Positions 45,405-56,182 of a DNA stretch of 64,000 nucleotides are shown here, in pieces. The stretch is from Gyrodactylus bullatarudis (Eukaryota; Platyhelminthes; Monogenea; Gyrodactylidea; Gyrodactylidae). The stretch spans positions 405,822 through 469,821 of the forward strand of contig SSNU01000042.1 of the NCBI GenBank assembly GCA_012064415.1, given 5' to 3'. The position numbers and the translations under genes were made by a program. Within the stretch, counting starts at the first letter, position 1, and each line of letters opens with the position of its first letter. The notes under the pieces are model-generated. The model was not told the DNA's origin and searched no databases. It worked only from the letters and a program-made list of their open reading frames with translations.

Positions 45405-45812
45405 TTCTTTTCTACATGAATTCTTCCCTACATGAATATGACAATCTTGATCCTTTCCCTTTCTATCCCCCTTCATTAAGCTTACCTTTTTAATCGATTA
45501 TTTTAGTTCTAAAAATATCCTGGTATCATCTTACTAATCCGACTGTTTTCGACACCATTTGCGATAAAAATACTATACATACAAACTCAATTCGAACTGA
45601 TCACGAATGGTTTATCTTGCAAGTCTGTAAAGGCTCGGAGCACAGTTATCTTGTGCCGCAAAAATGCTGGCAATGCTAAATAATAAATAAATCAATATAT
45701 ATATATCGCTTTATTTTTGAATCAAGGAAAATTGAAATAATTTGAAAAACTAATAATAATTCAAAAACTATGACCTAAAAATATGCTCAAACTTTGGAAT
45801 TAGAACTTGAAC

Positions 45813-46657
45813 TCAAAGCTGTAACAACTCAACTTGTAATATTTTTGAAAATAAAACTTTGGGGTTATTACCTGGCTTTTGACTGCAACAAGAAAGTGTC
45901 TGAATGTCACCAGTTAACGGACTGGAGGATAGAAATAAATCTGGATTGTACCTTATATAACATTGACCCTAAAAATTAGTAAATCTTCAAGAAACACTAC
46001 CATTGCCAGTATGTACTGATAGCATAATTTGTTTATGCAAAAGGAATCACAATCGGCCAAGTTTGAAGCAGTTGTTATCGCATTATACATGAAGATCTGA
46101 TTGACGATCGGTACAGGAATGACTTTGAAGAAGGGGCTTTGGCAATTCGTGTCAGCGATAAAGGTTCTCTTCTTACATTCAGAGTCTGTATCATTTGTAA
46201 GTGGCAGCTCTAACACTTCTAACAAAAGAAAATAAAATTAACAAAATATTGAAAGATATTCGTTTGGCCTGCCTATGCTGCTAAGAAAATGTTTTACACT
46301 TGAGGATATTAACATACTGCAGCAGGCATAGCCATTGACTGTTCCAGTCCTTGTATTACTCGTTCTTGGAACTGGTCTAAACACCAAATAACAGAGACCC
46401 CGATGAAACTTTGTTATATAACAACGCATAGGGTCACATAATGTCTTACACTGACGATTTTCAGCGTAAACCAAATCGTCATGCTCAAATACGTCCAAAT
46501 TCAAGGGAACATATGCGTATAACCCATTCGCACAATTTGCTGGATAGTTAAAAGTCATTTCCTGACATGTGCTCAGACGTCGAGTAATATTTGTCAGTAG
46601 GATTATGTCTTGGGAAATGACAAAGCCCATCCAGAATATTCTTATCAGGAATAACAT
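45813..46657 (-). CDS. Secreted 8-Cys PAN-like protein, two modules (family copy G)
   Basis: Exons 46657-46318, 46218-46001 and 45968-45813 encode 237 residues. The signal peptide is MLFLIRIFWMGFVISQ. Module 1: CQEMTFNYPANC, CKTLCDPMRC, LCYLV, ACC. Module 2: CKKRTFIADTNC, CDSFCINKLC, CYIRY, SCC, then a short tail to the stop at 45813. Exon 1 lies mostly in the right palindrome arm while exons 2-3 occupy the unique 0.94-kb spacer. The first donor is GTATGT. A transcript through both arms could fold on itself, so expression may be affected by the antisense copy of exon 1 at 45095-45404. Confidence 0.75.
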
Positions 46658-48956
46658 ATTTCTTCTGCAATTTCTCGCTTGTTAAATACTTAAATATATA
46701 AAATTATTCAACTGGAAAGTAAAAAGATGAGTATCCTTGAACGATAAGTGCCTATTCTATTTCGTGATATGAAATTATCTTTGCATATTTCCCACAAGTT
46801 ACATGGTTACTTGTCTTGTAACTAACTGCAAGTAAAATATTGCCATCTATACCAAGACTGATAGTTCACTTGAATAAATCTTGGGAGTACATCTCAAATA
46901 GTTTGATAGAACTTGCTGATCCATAAGACTTACTATTTTAAGAGAAAACTAAAATAAATTTAGAGGATTTAAGTATTTAAAACTTAGAGATTATTTAGTT
47001 TGATTCATAAGGATTTGCTGAAGCCAGAGGAGAAAACTCTATTAGTTTACAAATTCCAATGTGATTGTGGAGTCTCATATATAGGTTATCTTCACGAGCG
47101 GAGGATCATCTGAAGAAGAATACTGCGGTTACAAGGCATCTTAGACAAGAAGATCATACAGCTTCAGTTTCTAATTTTTCCATTTTATAAAAAAACTGAT
47201 TGAATTCTTAACTAATATCATTTTTGAAGAATTACCACTGATGATGCTTCGAGAAATGTACATTTGTTTTTAATATATCTTCTTCCAATTTTCTAAATTA
47301 TAAATTCAAGTGGATTTTCGGACGTGTTTGAAAAACTACGTGAATATTAATAACTTATTCGTAATAAAAACTAGCTAAAATTAAATTGAGTAAATTGTTT
47401 AATAATTTGATATAAGTTCATTGTTTCTATTGTATAAGCCAGTGAATAAATAGGTTTCACAAATACCATTCGAATTCAGTTTCTAACCCAGGCTAGGAAT
47501 TGATAACTTGCACAAACCCATCTCTTATGCTCACAGTTCTTTTTCTAGTATGAGAATATAGAAAAATGACAAGTCAGATAATGGTTATAAACGTACTGCA
47601 ACAGGCATAACCATTGACTGGTCCAACCCTCAGATTATTTGTTGATGGAACAGGTCTAATCAGGAAATAACAGAGTCCGATAACACCGTTTCTGATCGCA
47701 CATTTTCTTACACTCTCCAGTAGAGGGAAAAGCAATTGGATCATGCTCAAATGTGGGCATATTCAAGGGAACACCTTATTAGTGTATTTTAATGGCGATT
47801 AGAAATGCAATAAGAAATTCTCTAAAAGTTAGATTAGACTGATAGTATTTGAAAATGAGACAAATATTAGAATTTAGACCTCATCCAACCTCCTATCTTT
47901 GAAATTGATAGGAATTTTGAATTGAAAAAGTTTTTGTAAAAGTATTTTATTAATTTTTTCATAAAAAATTCATGTTTATTCTTAAGTAGTAAGCCTTATA
48001 TATAATTTTAAAAAATACACCTATCACCAATTCACAGACTGGCCCAGTATCATGGTTCGCCCAACTAAATAAATTCACAGCCCTATAGGTCTACTCTTCA
48101 TACTTGCCTAATACCCATTTAGTGGTCCACAACAACGTCCTTTTCACGTTTACAATGACATAAACTAATATAGCGAGGATATGTCGATGGCTTCAAGAAA
48201 AATCCTCGTGATGACATTTTTCAAATATAGCTTTTAAATCGTCTTAAACATTTTTTTTTTAAATATCCTATTGATTTAGCCATGTATCGTCTAGTTACAT
48301 GCAATTAATAACGTAAAAATATACAGGTTTATTGAAAACTATCCTTAACAAAATAACACGGTTGGTGAAGGGATTCAAAATTTCAGACCATCCCTTCAAT
48401 AACTCCGGTAATGATCCTTAATATGAAACAAAAACTAACAATCCCAAACCAGAAGGGGGAGAAGGGAAATTCAATTGTGTAACTGACATTTTTGTACATT
48501 TGAGTATAATACAATGAAAAGGATCATCAAATTAATATTTCATAAAAATTTTGTGTGGAGATGAAGAGTAGATTTCAGGAATTTAATTTTTGTATCACAA
48601 TAAAAATTAGTAAAGATAGATTTAATTGGAATATAACCAATATTTTAATGACTCAAGTCTTTTAGTATCTGGATGCGGAGAAGTCATACAAATCTTGTCT
48701 TAGAGATAGGCCTTGGCGTGTATCTGTTACAGTATAACCTTTGAATCAGTATGTTTATAAATAAACTAGTAAACTAAGTTTTGAGCCAGTACGAAATCAG
48801 TATATCCTTTGGATAAATACTTTCTCAAGGCTTATACTGATTTCGTACTGGTTAACCGCAGTATAACCTTTGAATCAGTATGTTTACAAATAAACTAGTA
48901 TAAGTTTTGAGCCAGTACGAAATCATTTAGGACAATTTGAAGTATTGAATGAAAAT
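46348..48956. repeat. Right arm of the 2.5-kb palindrome
   Basis: Reverse complement of 42925-45404 with one extra R3 unit. It contains copy G exon 1 (46348-46657, minus) and the frameshifted exon-1 relic (47597-47773, minus). The outer end adjoins a 262-bp direct duplicate of its own interior (47512-47773 equals 48957-49218). Confidence 0.9.
47597..47773 (-). pseudogene. Exon-1 relic of the 8-Cys family in the right palindrome arm
   Basis: Mirror copy of 43979-44155 and a direct copy of part of 49042-49218; same 17-nt deletion and frameshift. Confidence 0.8.
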
Positions 48957-49218
48957 ACAAACCCATCTCTTATGCTCACAGTTCTTTTTCTAGTATGAGA
49001 ATATAGAAAAATGACAAGTCAGATAATGGTTATAAACGTACTGCAACAGGCATAACCATTGACTGGTCCAACCCTCAGATTATTTGTTGATGGAACAGGT
49101 CTAATCAGGAAATAACAGAGTCCGATAACACCGTTTCTGATCGCACATTTTCTTACACTCTCCAGTAGAGGGAAAAGCAATTGGATCATGCTCAAATGTG
49201 GGCATATTCAAGGGAACA
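48957..49218. repeat. 262-bp direct duplication of 47512-47773
   Basis: The two stretches are identical by eye, from ACAAACCCATCTC to CAAGGGAACA. One lies inside the right palindrome arm and the other immediately outside it, where it continues into the full exon 1 of copy H. This shows the direction: the arm segment was copied from the H gene. Confidence 0.85.
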
Positions 49219-49367
49219 TATGCGTATAACCCGTTCGCACAGTTTATCGGATGGTTAAAAGTCATTTCCTGATATGTGCTCAGACGGCGAGTGATATTTG
49301 TTAGTTGGATTATGTCCTGGGAAATGACTAAACCTATCCAGAGTATTTTTACTATCAGTAGTAACAT
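49042..49367 (-). pseudogene. 8-Cys family copy H, exon 1 only, frameshifted
   Basis: It starts with a signal peptide MLLLIVKILWIGLVISQ, then YQEMTFNHPINC (the first Cys of module 1 is Tyr) and CKKMCDQKRC. A 17-nt deletion relative to copy G follows CYR, giving a stop after LLFPD; the old frame resumes as GLCYFLIRPVPSTNN and GYACCS. Exons 2-3 are missing: downstream of exon 1 the right palindrome arm begins at 48956. It is a dead gene and the apparent source of the relics inside the palindrome. Confidence 0.85.
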
Positions 49368-49671
49368 ATTTCATTTGAAATTTCTTTTTCTTGCCTGTTA
49401 CTTAAATAATGTTATTAACAAGTGTCTTATTGTTTTAGAATATTGTGTGTACTCAAGGGATAAGTATCTATTTCTTTGTGAAAATCTATGCTACATTTTT
49501 CTTATGATCGTATCAGTGAGGTAGCTTCTGGTCTAAGAATAGAATGAAAGACTATAGTTGAAAAAGACAATAATTTATTCTTGAAAATGGTAACAAATTG
49601 TTATTTACAATACAATATAATACAAACTGAGTAAGAAAATAACGATTCCATTCTCAAAAAAACAATAAAAC

Positions 49672-51653
49672 CTAGTCCAATGAACTAAACTTACTCATAA
49701 AAGCTGAGAAGTCATATGAACAGCATTGGAAATATTCCCCGACACCAGTTACCGTTTCCGCTATTGAATCGTCCGTATTATCCAGAATGTAACAGTCCAA
49801 CTTGATAAAAAGTGCGATTATCGGACCATGAACTTACTTTGGCATCATTAAAAAGGTATTTAAAACAGCCATAGTCGAGACATTGGCTTTGGCATTCCTC
49901 AAGGCTGATTGTTGAATGGATGAAATTGTATTTTAAAGTTTTGTTAACCAGGCTGAAATTAATGCCAAAATATTTCTGACTTCGACAGTTTGTCTGGATT
50001 GAATAGTTCCTTGGAGAGCATTCGGCTTGTTCCTTCCTGATTGTCGGAAAAGTTTTCTCACCTATATATTAGGGTAATACAAAATTTTATTTTTCCCGAA
50101 CAATGTTCCATGTCTTGATCAAAAATTATTGTTTTAACCAAGAAAAACACATTTTTGAAAATCAAAATGAAAAATTTTCATGTTCTGATAAAATCATCAA
50201 AATTTAGCTTATTTCTTTGGAATTTCTTTTAAATGTGAAAAAAAGACTGAATTTTTACAATAAGCCCTAATTTCATTCAAAATTTTACTGAAAGTATTCA
50301 GAATTCTTTATTTTTTCCTTTTTCATAGTAAAATTTATTGAAAAAAACTTGGCGGGTGTTCAAAAATTATGATTTTCAATCGTGATTTTGTATATCAGAA
50401 CAAACTCGAAAACGTATAGTTTTAAAGAAAAATATGCTCAATATTCGATTATCATCTAAATTTGGCCTACTCTAATACATATAGTTATCATCTACGCGTT
50501 AATTATAACTAAGAAAAGTTTTTGGTCTATTAAATGGCGAAATTCGAGTCTTTGTTGTCTACTTTTTGATAGAATAAAATTTTGAGCTCAAACCTAAAAG
50601 ATGATTTTGTACGAATCAGAATCAGGTGTCATAACAGTTCCAAAATAGAATCCTTCAACTCACGATTAACGTTCAAAAGGCAACACTTGAAAACACCATG
50701 GTTTCCAGAATCAATGGCAACAAAGACCTGATTCACATTCGTCCTTATATAACACATTGCCTAGAAGATTTGATCAAAAAGTGGTAAATTCTAAATAAAA
50801 AAAAGTTTTATACTTACACCCGTAAATAGGACCTCGAGGCATTTATAGTCAAGGCAGTATTTTGAGCATGTCACTGATTGACTTGTAGTTAAACTTCGAT
50901 CATAATAGAATGGGAAGTTATCAACTCTGTTGATATCGACATAAAATCTATTTGAAGGACAGTCTGTGGGCAGGTAAAATGTGTACGGATAACACAAGCT
51001 CATTGGTTTGCTTATCCTCGGCATGGGCATCTTATCTGAATAATAATAATAATTAATTCAGACATTAAACCTACTAAGCAAAGTGTAGTCACTGGTTATT
51101 ACTACATATCCATATGAACTCTCTCTATTGATGGAGATTGTCTTCTCACACCTGTTAGAATTCAGATAAACAAGTATCAATTCTATAACTAGGTCAGAAT
51201 ACCCGTCCATCTCCTATTACTCAACACTCCCATAGTTTTGACACAACCTGAACACTGGTTTTTTTAAAACTTTTTCGGTTGCTAAAAAAAAGCTTTAGAA
51301 TACCACTTACTGCAGCAATAAAAAGTAAATACTGGCCCAGTCTGTACATTAGTAATTTGAGGTGAAGAGTTTATTTGTAGAGCACAAATCTGGTCAATTA
51401 CTTTGTACCGGTAGCAGTGCTTCAACGTACAGGTTGCATTACAATCATTCGATGTAACCACTTCATTGAAACGGTCAAAGTTTATATCCTGTTGGGCGTA
51501 ATAGTAGAATCCAGAGGAACAATTGGTTGATTCGAGAAAAGTTCTCTTCTGACACTGGCTAGGGTTTATGTATAAGCCTGGAAGGCTAATTTGCCCTTCA
51601 ACACTTACTAATAGATGGAAATATTCTAGTAGAACTGAAAAGAATAACTTCAT
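49672..51653 (-). CDS. Secreted 8-Cys PAN-like protein, three modules (family copy F)
   Basis: Exons 51653-51311, 51035-50818, 50760-50664, 50061-49838 and 49800-49672 encode 336 residues, the same length as copy E. Signal peptide MKLFFSVLLEYFHLLVSVEG. Modules: CQKRTFLESTNC/CNATCTLKHC/FYCC; CYPYTFYLPTDC/CSKYCLDYKC/KCC; CSPRNYSIQTNC/CQSQCLDYGC/QCC, ending SKFSSLD. Intron 1 holds a decayed foldback element (51085-51245). Intron 3 holds an R1 MITE (50062-50483) whose terminal repeat directly abuts exon 4 and supplies the acceptor CCCTAATATATAG; in copy E the acceptor is TTTTTATTCAG. The purine interruption makes this acceptor weaker, so exon 4 splicing may be reduced. Confidence 0.76.
50062..50483. 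repeat. MITE-like repeat, family R1 (copy 3 of 3), in intron 3 of copy F
   Basis: Ends CTATATATTAGGGTAATAC and CTACTCTAATACATATAG are inverted repeats. Interior phrases AAGAAAAACACATTTTTGAAAA and ACAAACTCGAAAACGTAT match the copy at 1112-1437. Confidence 0.7.
51085..51245. mobile_element. Foldback/tRNA-like element, decayed copy 2, in intron 1 of copy F
   Basis: TGGTTATTACTACATATCC, then ATTGTCTTCTCACACCT, AAACAAGTATCAATTCTATAA and CCATCTCCTATTACTCAACACTCC match the arm and core flank of the element at 10177-10646. The right arm is missing. Confidence 0.65.
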
Positions 51654-54600
51654 TTTTCTTGCCCAAATGGAAATTTCATGGTTTTATAGACTCCCACAAG
51701 ACAATGTCTTGTCAATCAATTTATTTTTGAATGATAGGTTATTCTAACTTACTTATTGAAAGAATAGATAATTTACATCAGTAGAAACAGAATTTACTAT
51801 TCCATTCTATTTTTTGAAGAAAACTTTGGTGAATATTTTCTTATTTTACAATTTAAGCCTATAAAAATATGTAGATATCTGAGAAGAAATTCGAAACCGA
51901 ATTCGAGGCCCATGGAAATGATCGAAACCTGTATTAGGGAATTCGAAAAGGCGAGTTGTTGAGATTGAAAATTTGCAAATGGTTTAGTTTCAGGATATAT
52001 TGGCCCAATAAATGATCATTTTAAACCCTGAAAATGTCCATCTGTTTTATCTCAAGAATAAGAATAACGAGTAATTTTTAATATATTTTTCAGTGAATTA
52101 TTGTAGCTGAAAAAGTCATATTTCTTTAGAGAGTATACAATCAAATTGGTAATGAATAAAGTATTAAAAATTATTTTTTAATGAAATTAAAAGGGGTAGC
52201 TTCAATTTTGTCCACGACTGTATTAGTTCTTGAAGAGTGGTTAATGGACTTTTTTCAGTTATTTTAGATTAGAAATAAACCTAATTGACAAGAAGATGTG
52301 AATTAACTATTTTCACAAAAAACTCGATATTTTTCTCCGGATTCACAGGAAAAGAATATTTTTTGAATTCTAAAATGACATGAGCTAATAAGATGCGGAT
52401 TTTCGAAAAAAATTCAATCTGAAGTTAATCTTAATTAAGTCTAAAATTAGGCCGTTTTTCGAATCTCGAAAATGCACCAAATTTCAACTTTTGAGCTCAA
52501 AATTTTTATCGATTTCGATGATTTGAAGCAGTTAAATGATGATATTTGGGATCAACATTGAACGAAGAATTCGAATTCACCTGCAAAAGTTCACTGAAGT
52601 TCATCATTACTGTGGGAAATCGAACCATCTGAATTTTTCGGTTATCACGAAGGCAAATTATCCAAAATCTGGAAGTTTTACTTTTTCTCGGAAACAGTAA
52701 AATCTTTGCTATCTCTAGAGCCAAATTCGAATTCTTTGTCTTCATGTTAATAAAACAATAAACCCATTTACAAATATTTGATAAAAAATTATCCTGAGCT
52801 TCTACTAGCAGGACACATAGTTTTGAAGATTTTTACGTAAAGACTGACTCATAATCTATTTAGGATGAATTTCTTCATTTTTTTGGTCCTTGCATACGAC
52901 CACTATAAATTATTTCACTCTAATATATTTTGAGCTTCAAGTTTTATTCATCAGTATCCTTATGGCTGGCTAAAGATCAGATAATAGGTTCTGGGACATA
53001 TATTTTCTACAACATCGATAGGTAGTAGAAGATGCTCATTTAATTATTTTATTTCGCCCTGATAAGAAACCTTAGAATATAGATTCTCGATAAAAATATT
53101 CATGATCAAATCAGTTGTGATCTGATGGAATGATTTCCATGCTCTGATTATTTTTGAGGTCTGACTCTTTTTATCTTACAAACTAGACAATTCGAAGCTC
53201 AAGTAAGCGTACATTTAATCTACCTCCATACACTATGTGATTGAAAACTCTGACTTTGGTTGGTCGCAAGACAGGTTTCTTTAGAGTGTAAAAAAACTCG
53301 AGTGCAATAATTTTGTATATTTTTTACTTCATATTACCCTCAAATTTCTTCGGACTGTACCTAACCCATATACCACCCACGGAGGAGTTTTATGGGTTAA
53401 TAAACTGAGTCTTTATTCTTGTCTTCTCTCTTGATTGTATTTAATTCGAAAGGTAATGTTCTTTTAAGTCCATCGGCCAATGATTGTCTCATCAAATAAC
53501 TGGGTGGGTACATTCATAACAAATGCACAAGTGAACATCAAAGGCTCTTTTATGACCCAAGTAACCTGAACTTTAGCGGAATAGAAAGTACCTTGAAAGG
53601 TTCAAGTTTAATGTCTCTTTTTGTCTAATTAATCACTTTTCTCATTTGATCACAACAAGACAAAAAAACGCCTTCAGTATCAGTTGTTTTGCTTAGGAGA
53701 ACTGCCTCTTCAGTAGCTCTTTACCAAAACATTCCAAAACAAAATACCTCCATTCTCCCAATCGTCAGTCCTCACTAGAGAACTTCTCAACTCCTTAATT
53801 AATTTAACCGTATATGCAATCATTGAAGGATTGAAAGCCAAGTTTGAAAATGTATTTAGAAATCATCCAACATTTCTGAAAAGATAGTTCTGAGAATTAG
53901 TTGTTTTACATAAATATAAAATCCTCTTTATCTGGTTGTTACTAGAATCTGTTCGAGAATTTTAATGTTGATAGTTTAAAAAATTAAGCTGTACTTATAA
54001 ACCCGAAAGATTTTAATCATAATTATTTGACCAAATTATTTTTCAAATGAAAATCTATAAATTAATTAACTCAAAAGATGAAACATATCTTAAAGAAAGG
54101 AAGCAGAAGAAAATGTCTGAAAGACATGAAAAATTTTTAGGGAAATTAGTAAATATCCCAGTGTACTTTTGAATGAATTACGCATTTTCAAAAAAAACTA
54201 ATGATTTTTCTACTATGCCTGTAATATTTTTTGAACTGAATTACATCTTGTCCAATTCAAATTCCTGTGCTGAATACTGTATTTTTCAGTTATTATTTAG
54301 ATTATAATAAATAGATCTATTTCTCTGATAACGTAAATATGTGATAAGAAGATGATATTCTGGTATTAATTGGTATACAATGTCGATATCTGCGCATCAC
54401 CAAGGTCACCTGAAGCCAGTTTTAAAATTCACACCAGTTATTTATATTTTTTTGCAATAATTATTTTCTCTACACAATCCAAAATCATGTAGATAGAATC
54501 ATATTTGGTATATATTGTATACACATTAGTTAGCTAATTCCTACATTATTAATATTACTCAAGGTGTTACTTGTAGGTATTACGGATATATCATTGAAAC

Positions 54601-54680
54601 TCTCTTGTATTATTATTGTACATATTGCTAAAGAGAAAGTTGGCTGAATACTATTCACACTAATTCACAGCAAATTCAAA
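51654..54680. other. Gene-free intergenic DNA
   Basis: 3 kb with no supported gene. A diverged R2 repeat lies at about 51985-52260 (TTGGCCCAATAAATGATCATTTT, AAATTATTTTT, ATTAGTTCTTGAAGAGTGG). The 79-codon frame at 52506-52745 shows no family features. It should contain the tetraspanin promoter near its right end. Confidence 0.45.
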
Positions 54681-55574
54681 ATGACTGAAATTCAAGGGAA
54701 TGTTGGCAGTACTGAAATATCAACCGAAGAGGAAAGCATTGTCACTGAGAAAATAATTAGTCGATCGATAACCATAGGCCTAAGTGGTCTCAGTATTGTA
54801 ATCATAGTCATTGGAATATTAGCCATGGTTCTTGGCGGTATAACCTACTTTGGGACATATGAAAATCATGATACAATTCGCCAACTATCGGGAGCTTCGC
54901 TGTTCCTACAACGTGAACTATTCCATTGGCAGGTGAAAATTATCGACTCCGATAAAAACAACGCTCCAAATTATCGATTAATGGTATTCATAATCGGCTT
55001 CTTCCTAACACTATCAGGATGTCTTACGTTAGTCGGTGCAATCATACAAAATCGGTACTACATTGGAATAAGCCTGGCTATTTTCCTCATTGTTACAATG
55101 TCTCTATTCATTTTAACCTCGATATATGCGACAGTATTGTTTGCCTTTACTAGCCAACACTGCCATGAGCTCAAGTCAATCCTTGACCGTGGCCAGAATT
55201 ATTCGGACTTTAAGATACTCATGAACGACATGCTATGCTGTGGATCTATGGGCTTTGAAGAATACAGAAAGTATCCTTCATTGATGAATTGCTGTGCAAA
55301 GCCAGACATTTGCATGAATAGTCCACAGCAGACGTCTCAACATTTGCCCGGATGTTGCTTTGAGTTTATCAAGTATTTGAAAACGTGGAGTATCTTTGTA
55401 TTTGCCTTTATGGTAACATTCACCTCGATTTGTATTGTCACAGCAGTCCTAAAGATTATGATAATTTACAGTTTCTCAGAGATTGACGCGGAAATTGGCT
55501 ACCTGCAAAAGGTTATCAAAAATCTTCGAGACGAGCTTACCGTCCAGAGAATCAACTACCCTCAAAGAACATGA
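54681..55574 (+). CDS. Tetraspanin
   Basis: A single intronless frame of 297 residues. Four hydrophobic spans are visible: about 31-56 (IGLSGLSIVIIVIGILAMVL), 99-124, 130-156 and 230-257. The large loop between spans 3 and 4 (about 157-229) has the tetraspanin signature CCG (MLCCGSMGFEEY), then NCCAKPDIC and GCCFEF, giving three extra disulfide partners. Tetraspanins organise membrane microdomains with integrins and other partners. The long first extracellular loop (about 45 residues) and charged N terminus are slightly unusual. The absence of introns could mean retroposition or loss. AATAAA lies at 55687. Confidence 0.85.
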   Translation: MTEIQGNVGSTEISTEEESIVTEKIISRSITIGLSGLSIVIIVIGILAMVLGGITYFGTYENHDTIRQLSGASLFLQRELFHWQVKIIDSDKNNAPNYRLMVFIIGFFLTLSGCLTLVGAIIQNRYYIGISLAIFLIVTMSLFILTSIYATVLFAFTSQHCHELKSILDRGQNYSDFKILMNDMLCCGSMGFEEYRKYPSLMNCCAKPDICMNSPQQTSQHLPGCCFEFIKYLKTWSIFVFAFMVTFTSICIVTAVLKIMIIYSFSEIDAEIGYLQKVIKNLRDELTVQRINYPQRT

Positions 55575-55686
55575 ATTCTGCTTATTGCTTACCGTTTTTA
55601 TTATTCCTTGATATACATATATTTGTAACCCTATATTTGTACTTATGAGAGAAAGAATGCAAAGAAATTATCTTTTGTCGACATAA

Positions 55687-55692
55687 AATAAA
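55687..55692 (+). terminator. Poly(A) signal of the tetraspanin gene
   Basis: AATAAA lies about 113 bp after the stop codon. Confidence 0.5.
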
Positions 55693-56182
55693 TATTCTGT
55701 AAATATTTTGCAAATTTTTTATAGTAACATATGAATAAAAGGTATCATCTCTATATATATTCCTCTTATTTCAGCTACTTGATTAAACTAAACATAAAGC
55801 TTTAGATGAAAATCAAAACATTATAACGATTATATCAGATCAGGTCAATATATATAATTTTGTTTAGCTTGAGGCACATGATGTTTCTTGAGGGAGCTGT
55901 AAAAAAACCTAAATAGTTCAGACAAGGCTAGTAAAAAAATCATGAACGTCTCTTTCTCTCTGATCAGACATGTAGATGAACAATCTTTTTCGTTTTTTTC
56001 TTTCATTTCTTAAATTGAAAAATCACGAACAAACAACAGAGAATGTAGAATGCTCCACCCTCGAGATTGCATACAAACAAATTGGTTGAATAAAAACCAT
56101 TTAAATTTCTTGAAGAGAATATTAAAAAGTTTCTCTACTTGCAATTATATAAGCCTTGTGTGGAGAAATATATAGACTAAAT

